This document shows, piece by piece, positions 29,315 to 39,039 of a DNA stretch of 64,000 nt (its first letter is position 1; each line of letters begins with the position of its first letter). Below the pieces are notes generated by a model. The model saw only the letters and a program-made list of their open reading frames with translations, ran no database searches and was not told the DNA's origin. Source of the stretch: Devosia sp. A8/3-2 (GTDB taxonomy: Bacteria > Pseudomonadota > Alphaproteobacteria > Rhizobiales > Devosiaceae). The translations under genes were made by a program, and so were the position numbers. The stretch covers positions 806,001-870,000 of the forward strand of contig CP104974.1 in assembly GCA_025452255.1 (NCBI GenBank). Direction: 5' to 3'.

Positions 29315-30355
29315 TTAAGCCGCCTTCTTGGCCAGCAGCCCACGCTCGATCAGCGTTTCGGCGATCTGGATGGTATTCAGCGCTGCGCCCTTGCGCAGAT
29401 TGTCGCTCACGATCCAGATATTAAGGCCATTCTCGATCGTATTGTCTTCGCGAATGCAGGAGACATAGGTGTCGTATTCGCCCACCACTTCCACCGGGGT
29501 CGCGTAGCCACCCGGCTCGCGCTTGTCGAGCACCGCAATGCCCGGCGCGTCGCGCAGGATATCGTGGGCCTCGTCGGCGGAAATCGGGTTCTCGAATTCG
29601 ATATTGACGGCTTCCGAATGCCCCACAAACACCGGCACGCGCACGGCGGTGCAGGTCACCTTGATCTTGGGATCGAGGATCTTCTTGGTTTCGGCCAGCA
29701 CCTTCCACTCTTCCTTGGTGTAACCATCTTCCATGAACACATCGATATGCGGGATGACGTTGAAGGCGATCTGCTTGGGGAACTTGCCGGGCGTGGCGCT
29801 GTCGTTGACGAAAATGCCCTTGGTCTGGTTCCACAGCTCGTCCACCCCGTCCTTGCCGGCGCCGGAGACCGACTGATAGGTCGAGACGACAATGCGCTTG
29901 ATCTTGGCGAAGTCGTGCAGGGGCTTGAGCGCCACCACCAGCTGGGCCGTCGAGCAATTGGGATTGGCGATGATATTGGTGCGGTTGGGATTGGCCATGA
30001 AGGCGTCCAGCACATGGGCGTTCACTTCCGGCACCACCAGCGGCACATCGGAATGGTAGCGCCAATAGCTCGAATTATCGATGACGATGGCGCCCTTGGC
30101 GGCAATGCGCTGCGCCCATTCCTTGGAAATGGTGCCGCCGGCCGACATGATGGCGAAATCCACGCCGGTGAAATCGAAATCCTCGAGATTCTTGGCCTTC
30201 AAAATCTTGTCGCCATAGGAAATTTCCCGCCCGATCGAGCGCGAGGACGCCAGCGCGATGACCTCGTCGGCAGGGAACTTGCGTTCGGCCAGAATATTGA
30301 GAACTTCCCGGCCCACATTACCAGTGGCACCGACGACAGCGACGCGATAACCCAT
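29315..30355 (-). CDS. asd: Aspartate-semialdehyde dehydrogenase
   Basis: Reduces aspartyl phosphate; branch point to lysine/DAP, threonine and methionine. The Rossmann start is GYRVAVVGATGNVGREVLNI, the active-site cysteine is in IANPNCSTAQLVVALKP, and the substrate region SVSGAGKDGVDELWNQT. 346 residues, intact. Preceded by a leader of more than 200 bases with a candidate promoter and a Thr/Lys-rich short ORF. Confidence 0.96.
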   Translation of the reverse strand: MGYRVAVVGATGNVGREVLNILAERKFPADEVIALASSRSIGREISYGDKILKAKNLEDFDFTGVDFAIMSAGGTISKEWAQRIAAKGAIVIDNSSYWRYHSDVPLVVPEVNAHVLDAFMANPNRTNIIANPNCSTAQLVVALKPLHDFAKIKRIVVSTYQSVSGAGKDGVDELWNQTKGIFVNDSATPGKFPKQIAFNVIPHIDVFMEDGYTKEEWKVLAETKKILDPKIKVTCTAVRVPVFVGHSEAVNIEFENPISADEAHDILRDAPGIAVLDKREPGGYATPVEVVGEYDTYVSCIREDNTIENGLNIWIVSDNLRKGAALNTIQIAETLIERGLLAKKAA

Positions 30356-30460
30356 TTTGGAACTCCAGTCCCTTACCAGTTTCCGCCCCCGCGCGATGAC
30401 TTGCATCGTGGCCAGTGCTTTGAGCCTCTCCCCGTCAGGGAGGCGACCCGGGGAAAAGCG

Positions 30461-30556
30461 TCAGACGGTTTTGGTGGTTTTGGTCATAAGGGCAGCGACG
30501 CCGCCGGTGAAAACCGGGGTCGTAGGCAAATCGGCCATAGCGAAAGCGCTGCGCAT
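30461..30556 (-). CDS. Possible leader peptide of asd (31 codons)
   Basis: A frame that can start ATG at 30556 and reads MRSAFAMADLPTTPVFTGGV, then AALMTKTTKTV and stop. Thr and Lys, both end products of the asd pathway, cluster just before the stop. The Shine-Dalgarno is poor. A short imperfect hairpin (30424-30444) follows but lacks a T-run. Function as an attenuator is a hypothesis; it may be chance. Confidence 0.3.
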   Translation of the reverse strand: MRSAFAMADLPTTPVFTGGVAALMTKTTKTV

Positions 30557-30587
30557 CTTGTGACTGCTTTGGTTGCAAGCAGGACTT

Positions 30588-30615
30588 GTCATACTCTCAA
30601 ATAGGAAAGAGTCAA
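30588..30615 (-). promoter_or_regulatory. Candidate asd promoter
   Basis: On the minus strand TTGACT (30615-30610), 16-base spacer, TATGAC (30593-30588). Good match to a sigma-70-type promoter, about 230 bases upstream of the asd start. The same stretch overlaps the tandem TCTTTTGG repeats at 30616-30650. Confidence 0.45.
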
Positions 30616-30735
30616 TCTTTTGGTCTTTTGGTCTTTTGGCCACTTTTTGGCCCTTTAAGAATGCTGGCCCCGCCCTCAACGCTTGCCACCACGCGCCCCA
30701 TAGCTGTAACTGCGCCAAACCCAAGGGCCAAAAAA

Positions 30736-31923
30736 ATGCATTACGACGTGATCGTCCTCGGCGCCGGGGCCGCCGGAATGATGGCCGCTATCGAAGCGGG
30801 CAAGCGCGGCCGCTCGGTGCTGCTGGTCGATCACGCCGCCCATGCCGGCGACAAGATCCGCATTTCGGGCGGCGGGCGCTGCAATTTCACCAATATCAAT
30901 GCCACGATCGAGCGCGGCCGCGACCGCTTCCTGAGCGACAATCCACGCTTCGCGCTGTCCGCGCTATCGCGCTACACGCCCGACATGTTCATCGCCCCGG
31001 TGCAGCGCTATGGCATCACCTTCCACGAAAAAACGCTGGGCCAATTGTTCTGCGATGGCCCCGCCACCCAGATCAACACCATGCTGCTGGGCGAAATGCG
31101 GCTGGCTGGGGTCACCCTCTGGCTCAAGACCGGTATAGAGCAGGTGACCAAGACCGAAACCGGCTTTGAAGTGCTGTTCACCAATACATCGGCAACAGCG
31201 GAAAGCCTGATCGTCGCCACCGGCGGCAAATCCATTCCCAAAATGGGCGCCACCGGCTTTGGCTATCAGCTCGCCACCCAGTTCGGCCTGCGTCTCACCG
31301 AGACCCGCCCGGGCCTCGTGCCACTCACCTTTGAGACCGGTGCGCTGGAAAAGCTCACCCCGCTTTCGGGCATCGCCACCGACGCAATCGTCAAACACGG
31401 CAAGACCGCGTTTGAAGAAGCCCTGCTCTTCACCCATCGCGGCCTTTCCGGCCCGGCCATCCTGCAGATTTCCTCCTATTGGCGCGAGGGCGACGCCATT
31501 GCCGTCGACCTGCTGCCCGGTCGCGATGCCGGCGAACTGCTGCGCGCCGCGCGCAAGGAAACGCCCAAGGTTCAGGTGCAGACGGTTATCGGTAATCTGC
31601 TGCCCAAAAAGCTCGCGCAATTGCTGGGCGAGGAAATCGACCTGCCCGGCATGTTCGGCGATTTCTCCGACAAAAAGCTGGCCGTGATCGAAGCCCGACT
31701 CAAGAACTGGACGCTCAAGCCAGTCGGTTCGGAAGGCTACCGCACCGCCGAAGTAACATTAGGGGGCGTCGACACGCGCGACCTCGACGCCAAGACCATG
31801 GCGGCCCGGTCCGTGCCCGGCCTCTATTTCGTCGGCGAAGTGGTTGATGTCACCGGCTGGCTCGGCGGCTACAATTTCCAATGGGCCCGGGCCTCAGGCT
31901 GGGCGGCGGGGCAAGCAGCTTAA
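30736..31923 (+). CDS. HI0933/YhiN-family FAD-dependent oxidoreductase
   Basis: 395 residues, intact. The FAD motif is YDVIVLGAGAAGMMAAIEAG, then RISGGGRCNFTN, VATGGKSIPKMGATGFG and the C-terminal GLYFVGEVVDVTGWLGGYN. The family (BaiN/HI0933) includes flavoprotein reductases; the substrate is unknown. The ATG at 30736 has the GAGC...A-rich context of a normal start and no plausible alternative upstream. Confidence 0.92.
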   Translation: MHYDVIVLGAGAAGMMAAIEAGKRGRSVLLVDHAAHAGDKIRISGGGRCNFTNINATIERGRDRFLSDNPRFALSALSRYTPDMFIAPVQRYGITFHEKTLGQLFCDGPATQINTMLLGEMRLAGVTLWLKTGIEQVTKTETGFEVLFTNTSATAESLIVATGGKSIPKMGATGFGYQLATQFGLRLTETRPGLVPLTFETGALEKLTPLSGIATDAIVKHGKTAFEEALLFTHRGLSGPAILQISSYWREGDAIAVDLLPGRDAGELLRAARKETPKVQVQTVIGNLLPKKLAQLLGEEIDLPGMFGDFSDKKLAVIEARLKNWTLKPVGSEGYRTAEVTLGGVDTRDLDAKTMAARSVPGLYFVGEVVDVTGWLGGYNFQWARASGWAAGQAA

Positions 31924-31948
31924 GAGAAGCGGCTTATCCAAAAACTGA

Positions 31949-32000
31949 GAGCCCCGATCTGCTTTCCTCCCCCTCAAGAGGGGGCGGCAGATCGGGGCTC
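31949..32000. terminator. Bidirectional terminator-like hairpin
   Basis: Perfect 14-base arms (GAGCCCCGATCTGC, 31949-31962, with its complement at 31987-32000), with an inner CCCCCTCaagaGGGGG stem. It lies between the convergent YhiN-type gene and the six-module protein gene. T-runs are short, so termination efficiency is uncertain. Confidence 0.65.
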
Positions 32001-32039
32001 GCTTAGTTTACCTCGGAGCTCGATTCGCCCCGGAGCGCC

Positions 32040-33403
32040 TCAGCTCTGCTTGAGCACGATCAAGCCGGCTTCAAACGCCGCCTTGCAATCATCCGCGTCG
32101 TGTTCGAGGTCGCTGTCGAGCAGGGTGATGGCAGCGCCCGGGCCTTCAAAGCGCGGGTCGTCGCATTGATCGTCATTGGCGTAGCTCGAGGTATTGTCGC
32201 CGAACTCGATATCCGAGCTGTCATAGGGCGCGCCGGCCGCATAGCTGGGCTTATAGACTTCGCGGATCTGCACCTTGCCTTCGGCTTCGAGCGCCTTGCA
32301 GTCGGTGGCGTCGGCCATCTGGTCTTCGTAGAGCTGCTTCTTGTTGGTGCCTTCGCCGACGAAACGCGGATCATCGCATTCCCCGTCATTGGCCCATTTG
32401 GACGTGTCGCTGCCATAGTCGAACTCGGTAGAAGCCGGGCTCGCGCTGGTGGCGGCGGTGCCATCAGGGTCGAAACTCACGGTGCCGGCAGCATAGGCCG
32501 CCTTGCAGTCGGTGGCGTCGTGGCCGATGTCTTCATCCAGCATCTCGGACGCCGCGCCGGTGCCCGAGAAGCGGGGATCATCGCATTCCTCGTCCTTGGC
32601 CCATTCGCTGGTGTCGTCGCCAAAATCGATATCGGAAATATCGACCGGGGTGGCAGTGCCGCCGGCGCTGTCGCCCTTGAAGGTCACGGTGCCCGCCTCA
32701 TAGGCGGTCCTGCAATCGGTGGCATCCTTGCGGATGTCGGCATCGACCAGTTCGACGGCGCTGCCCGTGCCGGAAAAGCGCGGATCATCGCATTCCCCGT
32801 CATTGGCCCATTCGCTCGAATCATCGCCGAAAAGATCTCGCTGCCGGTGGCGGGCGTGTCGGTGGTGGTGGCATTGGTGTTGGAATTATCATCGGCCGGG
32901 CTCACCGTGCCGGCCTCATAGGCCGCCTTGCAGTCGGTGGCGTCCTTGCGGATATCCTCGTCGAGCAATTCTTCGGCGCTGCCTTCTCCCTTGAAGCGCG
33001 GGTCATCGCATTCGCCATCATTGGCCCATTGGCCGCTGTCGTCGCCAAAGTCGATGGCGTCGATCGGGCTGGCAATCTCCACCTCGGCGGGGCTGGTGCC
33101 CGCTTCGACCGAGGTCACGGTGCCGGCCGCAACAGCAGCGCGACAATCGGTGGCGTCCTTGAGGATATCGTCATCGACCAGTTCGTCGGCGCTGCCCTCG
33201 CCGGAAAAGCGCGGATCATCGCATTCCCCGTCATTGGCCCATTCGCTCGAATCATCGCCGAAATCGATATCGCCCGCTGACGTGGTGAGGGTGCTGGGGC
33301 CGGTCTTGTTGTCGAGCTTCTGGGCAAAGGCCGGTGCGGCAAGCCCTGCCGCCAGAATCAGCCCCAATGTGGTCGCGCCCAGCAACCGTTGGTAAATTTG
33401 CAT
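32040..33403 (-). CDS. Secreted protein with six tandem cysteine/aspartate modules
   Basis: About 454 residues. Signal peptide MQIYQRLLGATTLGLILAAG...AFAQ, then six modules of about 50 residues (the first two at residues 45-96 and 116-167). Consensus: DFGDD-S-WANDGECDDPRF, then G-G-A--LLDEDI--DATDC-AAYEAGTV. Each has two cysteines (ECDD, TDC) and many acidic residues, suggesting one disulfide and possible calcium binding per module. Linkers are Thr/Ala/Pro-rich. One frame break near 32830 in module 3, where TTTT for TTTTT explains it. GGAAAGGGA precedes the ATG. I have a memory of similar motifs at the ends of secreted alphaproteobacterial proteins, but cannot name a family. Confidence 0.8.
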
Positions 33404-33478
33404 CGGTGTCCCTTTCCGAAGGTATCGCCGCCAGTGGTGGCTGCACAATATAGCGGCTTTGCGGCGGCTGACAGAGTT

Positions 33479-34421
33479 TTAGTCCCGTCGATTGCGCGCC
33501 CGGCGTTCAGCTCTTGTGAACAATATCGACCCCGCCAGCACCAATATTGTGCCCGCCGCATGGAACATGGTGAAGGGTTCGGACAGCACGATGACGGCAA
33601 TGATGATGGTGACGATGGGCCCGAAGGCGCCGGTAGAGGAGGTGGCGCGCCCCGATGCGGGCCATGCCGGCATTCATCAGGAACGAGGGCAGCACGGTGC
33701 CGACGACACCCAAAGCCGGGCCATAGGTCCAGATCTGCGGCGACAGCGTCAGATAGCTCTGCGGCCCGGCAATGATCAGGTTTTGTCCGATGGCGCAGAA
33801 CGCGGCGGTGGACATGGCGATGCAGGTGAACAGCCCCGAGCCCAGCGTCAGCATCTGCCGCTTGGCCAGGTGCTGGTAGAGCGCAAAGGTGATGGCCGAA
33901 CCCAGTACCAATAGCGTGCCGGTCACCAGTCCATCGGGGTTGACGGCCGGGTTCCAGCCGAAAATCACCAACAGCCCGGCATAGGAGACCAGCATGGCCG
34001 GCACCACGCCCCACACCATGCGGTCGCCGAAGAACCAGACGCCGAACAGCAGCACGAAAAAGGGATAGGTGAACAGCACCAGCCGCTCATATTGGGCGGT
34101 CAGGTAATTCAGCCCCAAAAAGTCAGAGATAGCTCGAGACATAATAGCCCAGAATCCCCACGGCCATGCTGGTCAGCACCACCGGCCAGCTCAGCGCAGC
34201 CTGCAATTTCTCCTCGCGCCGCAACAGGCCCACCATAATGAGCAGGTAAACCGGCAGCGCCACGATCATGCGCAGGGAGAGCAGCATTTCGGTGGAAACG
34301 CCACGGGCATAGGCGAGCTTGATGAAAATGCCCTTGGTGGCAAACAGCACGGCGCCGGCCACGGCAAAGGCATAGCCCAGCGGGTCATTGGCGGATCGGG
34401 GGATGAGACGGCAGCGGACAT
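33479..34421 (-). CDS. EamA/DMT-superfamily transporter
   Basis: About 313 residues with ten predicted helices. Early helix GYAFAVAGAVLFATKGIFIK, mid YPFFVLLFGVWFFGDR, and late AFGPIVTIIIAVIVLSEPFT with the EamA gene-family E at helix 9. Frame breaks near 34400 (in a C-run after SSPDPP), near 34135 and near 33640. The start at 34421 (MSAAVSSPDPP) is inferred after repair. Substrate unknown. Confidence 0.82.
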
Positions 34422-34674
34422 GGGAGACGGTTCCAAAAAGACCCGCCTCAAGCAACACCGGAGCCTGAAAGGCGGGCCGGTGAGACGAAGGGCTGGATGT
34501 CAGCGCTCGTTCCGGACCCCAAGGGAGCCAGAAAGCCAAAGACCAAGCAGAATAATGGTGGCGGACGAGTGCATGAGCAGTTTCGTAGCCCTGCCTGTTG
34601 CCACTGGCAAGGCGGCTTCGGCGTTAACCGTTCGGCTGTTATGGCAATCTCAATGCTAACAGTCTGTGCACCAA

Positions 34675-35603
34675 TTACCCTCTCGGGTGCGCCTTGCGAT
34701 AGCTCTCGAGCAGCCGGTCGGTATCGACGGCGGTATAGATCTGGGTACTGGAGAGACTGGCATGGCCGAGCAGTTCCTGAATGGCCCGCAGATCGCCGCC
34801 CCGACCCAATAAATGCGTTGCAAAAGAATGCCTTAGCGCATGCGGCGTGGCCGAAGGCGGCAGGCCCAGCGCACCGCGCAATTGGGCTACGCGCAACTGG
34901 ATCAACTCGGGCGACAGCACGCCGCCCTTGACCCCCGGAACAAGGGCTCCTCCGGCCGAGGATTTGAACGGGCAAAGCTCAAGATAAAGCGCGATCGACT
35001 TCCGCACCGCCTCGATCAGCGGCACCATCCGCACCTTGCCGCCCTTGCCGGTAACCCGCAAAGTCTGGGACTCCAGATCGGCCCGGGTCAGCGCCAAAGC
35101 CTCGGCAATACGCAGGCCCGCGCCATAGCAGAGCGAGAGCACCGCCATGTCGCGCGCGGCGACCCGAGGGCGCTCTTCCATTTCCTCGGTGGTGGTAATG
35201 GTGCGGCGCGCCTCGACGACAGTCAGCGCCTTGGGCAGGGATTTGGGCTGTTTGGGCGTGCGAATGACATTGAGCGCTTCGGTCGCCAACACGCCTTCGC
35301 GTTCAAGGAAGCGGAAGAAGGATTTGAGCGCCGACAGCACCCGGGCCAGCGAGCGCGAGCCCGAGCTTTCATTGCGGCGCTGGGCCATGAAGGCGCGGAT
35401 ATCGGCGCCGCGCAAGTCCTTGAGAGTGCTCAAAGTAACGGGGCCACCGGCATGGCCGGCCAGAATTGCAGGAATTGATCGAGGTCGCGGCTATAGGCTT
35501 CAAGGGTATTTTCGGCGAGGCGGCGGACCGAACCCAGCTCGCGCTGCCAGGCGCCGATCTGGGCACGAATGAACTCGTCGGTGGCAAAGGCTGAATCGAC
35601 CAT
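34675..35603 (-). CDS. xerC: Tyrosine recombinase XerC
   Basis: Resolves chromosome dimers at dif with XerD. The N-terminal SAM-like domain has RRLAENTLEAYSRDLDQFLQ. Catalytic residues: Arg in YGAGLRIAEAL, Lys in VTGKGGKVRMVPL, HxxR in PHALRHSFATHLLG, His in LLGHASLSSTQIYT and the nucleophile Tyr in TQIYT. About 309 residues. One frame break near 35455. Divergent from priA, an arrangement I expect in this order; placement supports XerC over a phage integrase. Confidence 0.9.
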
Positions 35604-35713
35604 ACCGGGAGTTTAGCGCGTCGGTTAGAGAATTGTAGCCATGAAAAAGGGGCGGATGAGGGGGCCTTTTGGGAGGTCTGCATGGGACTGGTCCTCTCAT
35701 CCGAGGGCGGTCA

Positions 35714-35905
35714 TCACCGGCAGTGCGGCGTGAAATCGGGGCGCTGGCTGGGCGGTAAGCCCGAGTCCTTGTAGAGATAGCCGGGCAGTTCCTGCACCCG
35801 TTTCTGGCGCTGCAATGCCGATAGCAGCAGCTGATAAAGGCTGGCGCGCTTGGCGATGGTGACGATGTCTTCCGATAGGGGCACCCGATCGATCATCTGG
35901 GTCAT
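35714..35905 (-). CDS. Small hypothetical protein with strong Shine-Dalgarno
   Basis: 63 residues: MTQMIDRVPLSEDIVTIAKR, LYQLLLSALQRQKRVQELPG, ending PPSQRPDFTPHC. AGGAGGATATC precedes the ATG, so it is very likely translated. Amphipathic helix then an extended tail; no family recognised. Confidence 0.6.
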   Translation of the reverse strand: MTQMIDRVPLSEDIVTIAKRASLYQLLLSALQRQKRVQELPGYLYKDSGLPPSQRPDFTPHCR

Positions 35906-36028
35906 GATATCCTCCTGTGCTTAGGAAGACAGAATGCGCCCGCCCCTGACAGGGCCTGTCAGCAGTCGGATTCTTTGGCAGAATCACTTGCGCTCCCTAT
36001 CGTGGGGATGCGAACAGAACAGGCACAA

Positions 36029-38195
36029 ATGGAGATACGTCCAGACATCGTTGCCGTCATGGTGGGGGTGGCCGTTGAGGGCCCCTATAGCTATCGCGTG
36101 CCCGCTCACATGAGCGTCACGCGCGGCTCGATCGTGGCCGTCCCGCTGGGACCCCGGCTGACGCTGGGCGTGGTCTGGGGGCCGCCCAAGGATATGGTGG
36201 CGCATAATCGGCTGCGCTGATATCGCCATGGTCTATGACGTGCCCCCGCTCAGCGAGGAATTGCTCAAGCTGGTCGAATGGGTGGCGCGCTATACGCTGG
36301 CCGCGCCCGGCCAAGTGCTGCGCACCGTGTTGCGCTCGACCGAAGCGCTGGACACGCCCAAGCCAATTGTTGCCTTCCGCCGCACCGGGCTTGAGCCGGA
36401 AAAGCTGACACCCGCGCGGCTGCGTGTGCTCGATGCATTGATGGATGACATGACTGGCCCAAGGCGGCGCTGGTTGGCGCCACGGGGGTTTCGGCTTCGG
36501 TGATCGAGGGGTTGGAGCGGGCTGGGGCCATTGAGCGACTGGAAATGCCAGCGCCGCCAATTGTATTGCCGCCGGACCCGGACGGCGCGGCGATCACGCT
36601 CAATCCAGAGCAACGCGCGGCCCCGGAGCAGATCGTGGCGCTTGATCCCCAGCAGTTCGGCGTGGCCCTGCTCGATGGCGTGACCGGCGGCGGCAAGACC
36701 GAAGTCTTCTTCGAGGCGGTGGCCGATACCTTGCGCGCCGGGCGGCAGGCGCTGATTCTGCTGCCCGAGATTGCGTTGACGCATACCTTCCTCGATCGCT
36801 TTACCAAGCTGTTTCGGCACGCGGCCGGCCGAATGGCATTCGGATATGACGCCGGTGCAGCGGGCCAAGGTATGGCGCGGGGTGCTTGATGGCAGTGTGC
36901 GGGCCGTGGTGGGCGCGCGTTCGGCGCTGTTCCTGCCGTTTCGCGAGCTGGGCATGCTGGTGCTCGATGAGGAGCATGACGGGGCCTATAAGCAATCCGA
37001 CGGCGTCAATTATCATGCCCACGACATGGCCATTGTGCGGGCGCATCTGGCCAATGCGCGGGTGGTGTTGAGTTCGGCGACGCCATCGGTCGAAACGCGC
37101 AACAATGCCAATGTCGGTCGCTATGCCCATGTGCTGCTGACCTCGCGCTTTGCCGAGGCGGCTATGCCCAATATCACCGCCATAGATATGCGGATCGATG
37201 GGCCGGAAAAGGGGCAGTGGATCGCGCCCGTGCTGGCGCGCGAGGTGTTTGCCGCGCTCGATCGGGGCGAACAGGCATTGTTGTTTCTCAATCGGCGCGG
37301 CTACGCCCCGCTGACGCTGTGCCGCGCCTGTGGGCATCAATATCAATGTCCCGATTGTTCGGCCCGGATGGTGGAGCACCGCTTCCGGGGCGTGCTGATG
37401 TGCCACCATTGCGGGCATGAAATGCGCACGCCCAAGACCTGCAGCGCCTGTGGGGTCGAAGACACGCTGATTGCGGTGGGGCCGGGCATCGAGCGGGTGG
37501 CTGAAGAGGCGGCGGCGCGATTCCCCGATGCGCGGCGGGTGATTCTCTCCTCCGATATGGGCTCCAATGCGCAATTGCGCGAGCGCTTCAGCGAAATCGA
37601 GCGGGGTGAATATGATCTGATCATCGGCACCCAGCTGGTCAGCAAGGGTCACCATTTTGAAAAGCTCTCGGTGGTTGGCGTGCTCGATGCCGATCTGGGG
37701 CTGGCGCATGGCGATCCGCGCGGCTGAGCGGACCTATCAGATTTTGACGCAAGTGGCCGGGCGGGCAGGGCGCGCCTCCAAGACGGGCAAGGCGTTCCTG
37801 CAGACTTATCACCCCGACCATCCGGTGATGCGCGCCATGGTGACGGGCGATCGCGAGGCGTTTTATGCGCATGAGCTGATGGCGCGCGAGGCCGGTGGAC
37901 TGCCGCCATTCGGGCGGCTGGCGGCGCTGATCGTCTCGGCCAATGAACATGACACGGCAATGGGATTCGCCAAGCGGCTGCTGTCGGCTGCCCCAATGGC
38001 CGAGGGGGTAAAACTCTTCGGCCCGGCCGATGCCCCGGTCGCCATCATCCGCGGCCGCCACCGCGTGCGGCTGCTGGCCCAGTCGGGCAAGGATTTTGAT
38101 CTCTCCGGCTATGTCCGCTTCTGGCTCGGCTCGGCCGAGAAGGTCACGGGCAATTTGCGGGTCCAGTGGATATCGACCCGATGAGCTTTATGTAA
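36029..38195 (+). CDS. priA: Primosomal replication protein N' (PriA helicase)
   Basis: Restarts stalled forks. N-terminal RPDIVAVMVGVAVEGPYSYR; Walker A DGVTGGGKTEVFFEAV; DEEHDGAYKQ; zinc ligands CRACGHQYQCPDC and CHHCGHEM...CSACG; helicase end GTQLVSKGHHFEKLSVVGVL and TYQILTQVAGRAGR. About 722 residues. Five frame breaks, near 36215, 36470, 36830, 37725 and 38168, more than any other gene here. The 3' end is repaired to RVQVDIDPMSFM. An ATG at 36008 is an alternative start. Confidence 0.93.
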
Positions 38196-38213
38196 TTTTT
38201 GTATATACGAAAA
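38196..38213. promoter_or_regulatory. Palindromic operator upstream of brnT
   Basis: TTTTTGTATATACGAAAA, an almost perfect palindrome centred on GTATATAC, lies 41 bases upstream of brnT. BrnA and BrnT-BrnA complexes repress their own promoter in characterised systems, so this is a good candidate site. Confidence 0.6.
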
Positions 38214-38253
38214 TTGACGAAACGCGTTCGGACGACTACATTGAGGGAGCTCG

Positions 38254-38532
38254 ATGGATTTCGAATGGGACGAGACGAAGAACCGCTCGAACCTTGAAAA
38301 GCATGGGGTCGACTTTTCGATCATGCATGATTTCGACTGGGATCGCGCCAGTCTGCGTATCGATGATCGACAGGATTACGGCGAAGAGCGCCTCATGGCC
38401 TATGGGCCGGTTGGCGATAAGCTTTACGTCATCGTTTTTACCATGCGCGCCGGCAAGTACCGCATTATCAGCGCGAGGCGCTTTGGACGAAAGGATCACC
38501 AATTCTATGAACAGCCAAAATCCTCCTCCTGA
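38254..38532 (+). CDS. brnT: BrnT-type RNase toxin
   Basis: 92 residues, intact. FEWDETKNRSNLEKHGVDFS, RIDDRQDYGEERLMAYGPVG and KYRIISARRFGRKD are the BrnT signature (RelE-like mRNA endonuclease). The FEWDxxKNxxNxxKHGxxF start is diagnostic. It overlaps the antitoxin gene by 26 bases. Confidence 0.92.
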   Translation: MDFEWDETKNRSNLEKHGVDFSIMHDFDWDRASLRIDDRQDYGEERLMAYGPVGDKLYVIVFTMRAGKYRIISARRFGRKDHQFYEQPKSSS

Positions 38533-38794
38533 TCGCATCTACGGCGTTCCCGACGAAGAAAATCCCGAACTGACCGAGGAAAGTGCCAAGCAGCTTATTC
38601 CCGCAAAGCAGTTCTTTGCCGAGCGTGGCCTGCCCATGCACGGCCGTCCGAAATCGGAGGCGCCCAAGGTCTCGGTCAGCCTGCGGTTGGACCCCGAGGT
38701 GGTGGATGGGTTCAAGGCCGGCGGGCCGGGCTGGCAGACGCGGATGAATGCGGTTTTGGCGGACAGTCTGAAGAACCAGAAGAAGTCGGCCTAG
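38507..38794 (+). CDS. brnA: BrnA-type antitoxin
   Basis: 95 residues. An N-terminal toxin-binding segment DEENPELTEESAKQLIPAK, then the DNA-binding ribbon-helix-helix KVSVSLRLDPEVVDGFKAGG and GWQTRMNAVL. Neutralises BrnT and represses the operon. It begins inside brnT, in another frame. Confidence 0.9.
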   Translation: MNSQNPPPDRIYGVPDEENPELTEESAKQLIPAKQFFAERGLPMHGRPKSEAPKVSVSLRLDPEVVDGFKAGGPGWQTRMNAVLADSLKNQKKSA

Positions 38795-38881
38795 GCTTAA
38801 TTCCGATCCAACCGGCCGGTCTTGCCGTGGAACGTTGTACCCTGCGACATTTTCGCCGCCTTTGAATCGCGCCGCCAAGCC

Positions 38882-38910
38882 TTGCGTGGCGCTTGGGCCT
38901 TGTGCTAGAG
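38882..38910 (+). promoter_or_regulatory. Weak candidate promoter for the atp operon
   Basis: TTGCGT (38882-38887), 17 bases, CTAGAG (38905-38910), about 130 bases upstream of atpH. The -10 is poor; listed because it is the best pair I see. Confidence 0.25.
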
Positions 38911-39039
38911 CCAGCGCGACCTTAAAGGGGTCTCCGGACGGCTCCTTTTCCAGATAAGAACAAGCGTCAACGACCGCCCGGTTTCTTTACATGAAATGGG
39001 GCGGATCGTCAGGCAGGCAACCAAGAGGGTGATGCGGCA

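Noticed and set aside
30614..30652. Tandem TCTTTTGG repeats as a CRISPR-like array
   Set aside because: Only three short direct repeats without spacers; a slippage-prone promoter region.
32040..33403. EF-hand or RTX calcium-binding repeats
   Set aside because: The modules are about 50 residues with two cysteines and lack both the DxDxDG loop and the GGxGxD nonapeptide.
34675..35603. Phage or integron integrase
   Set aside because: Length, motifs and position beside priA fit XerC; no att sites or phage genes nearby.
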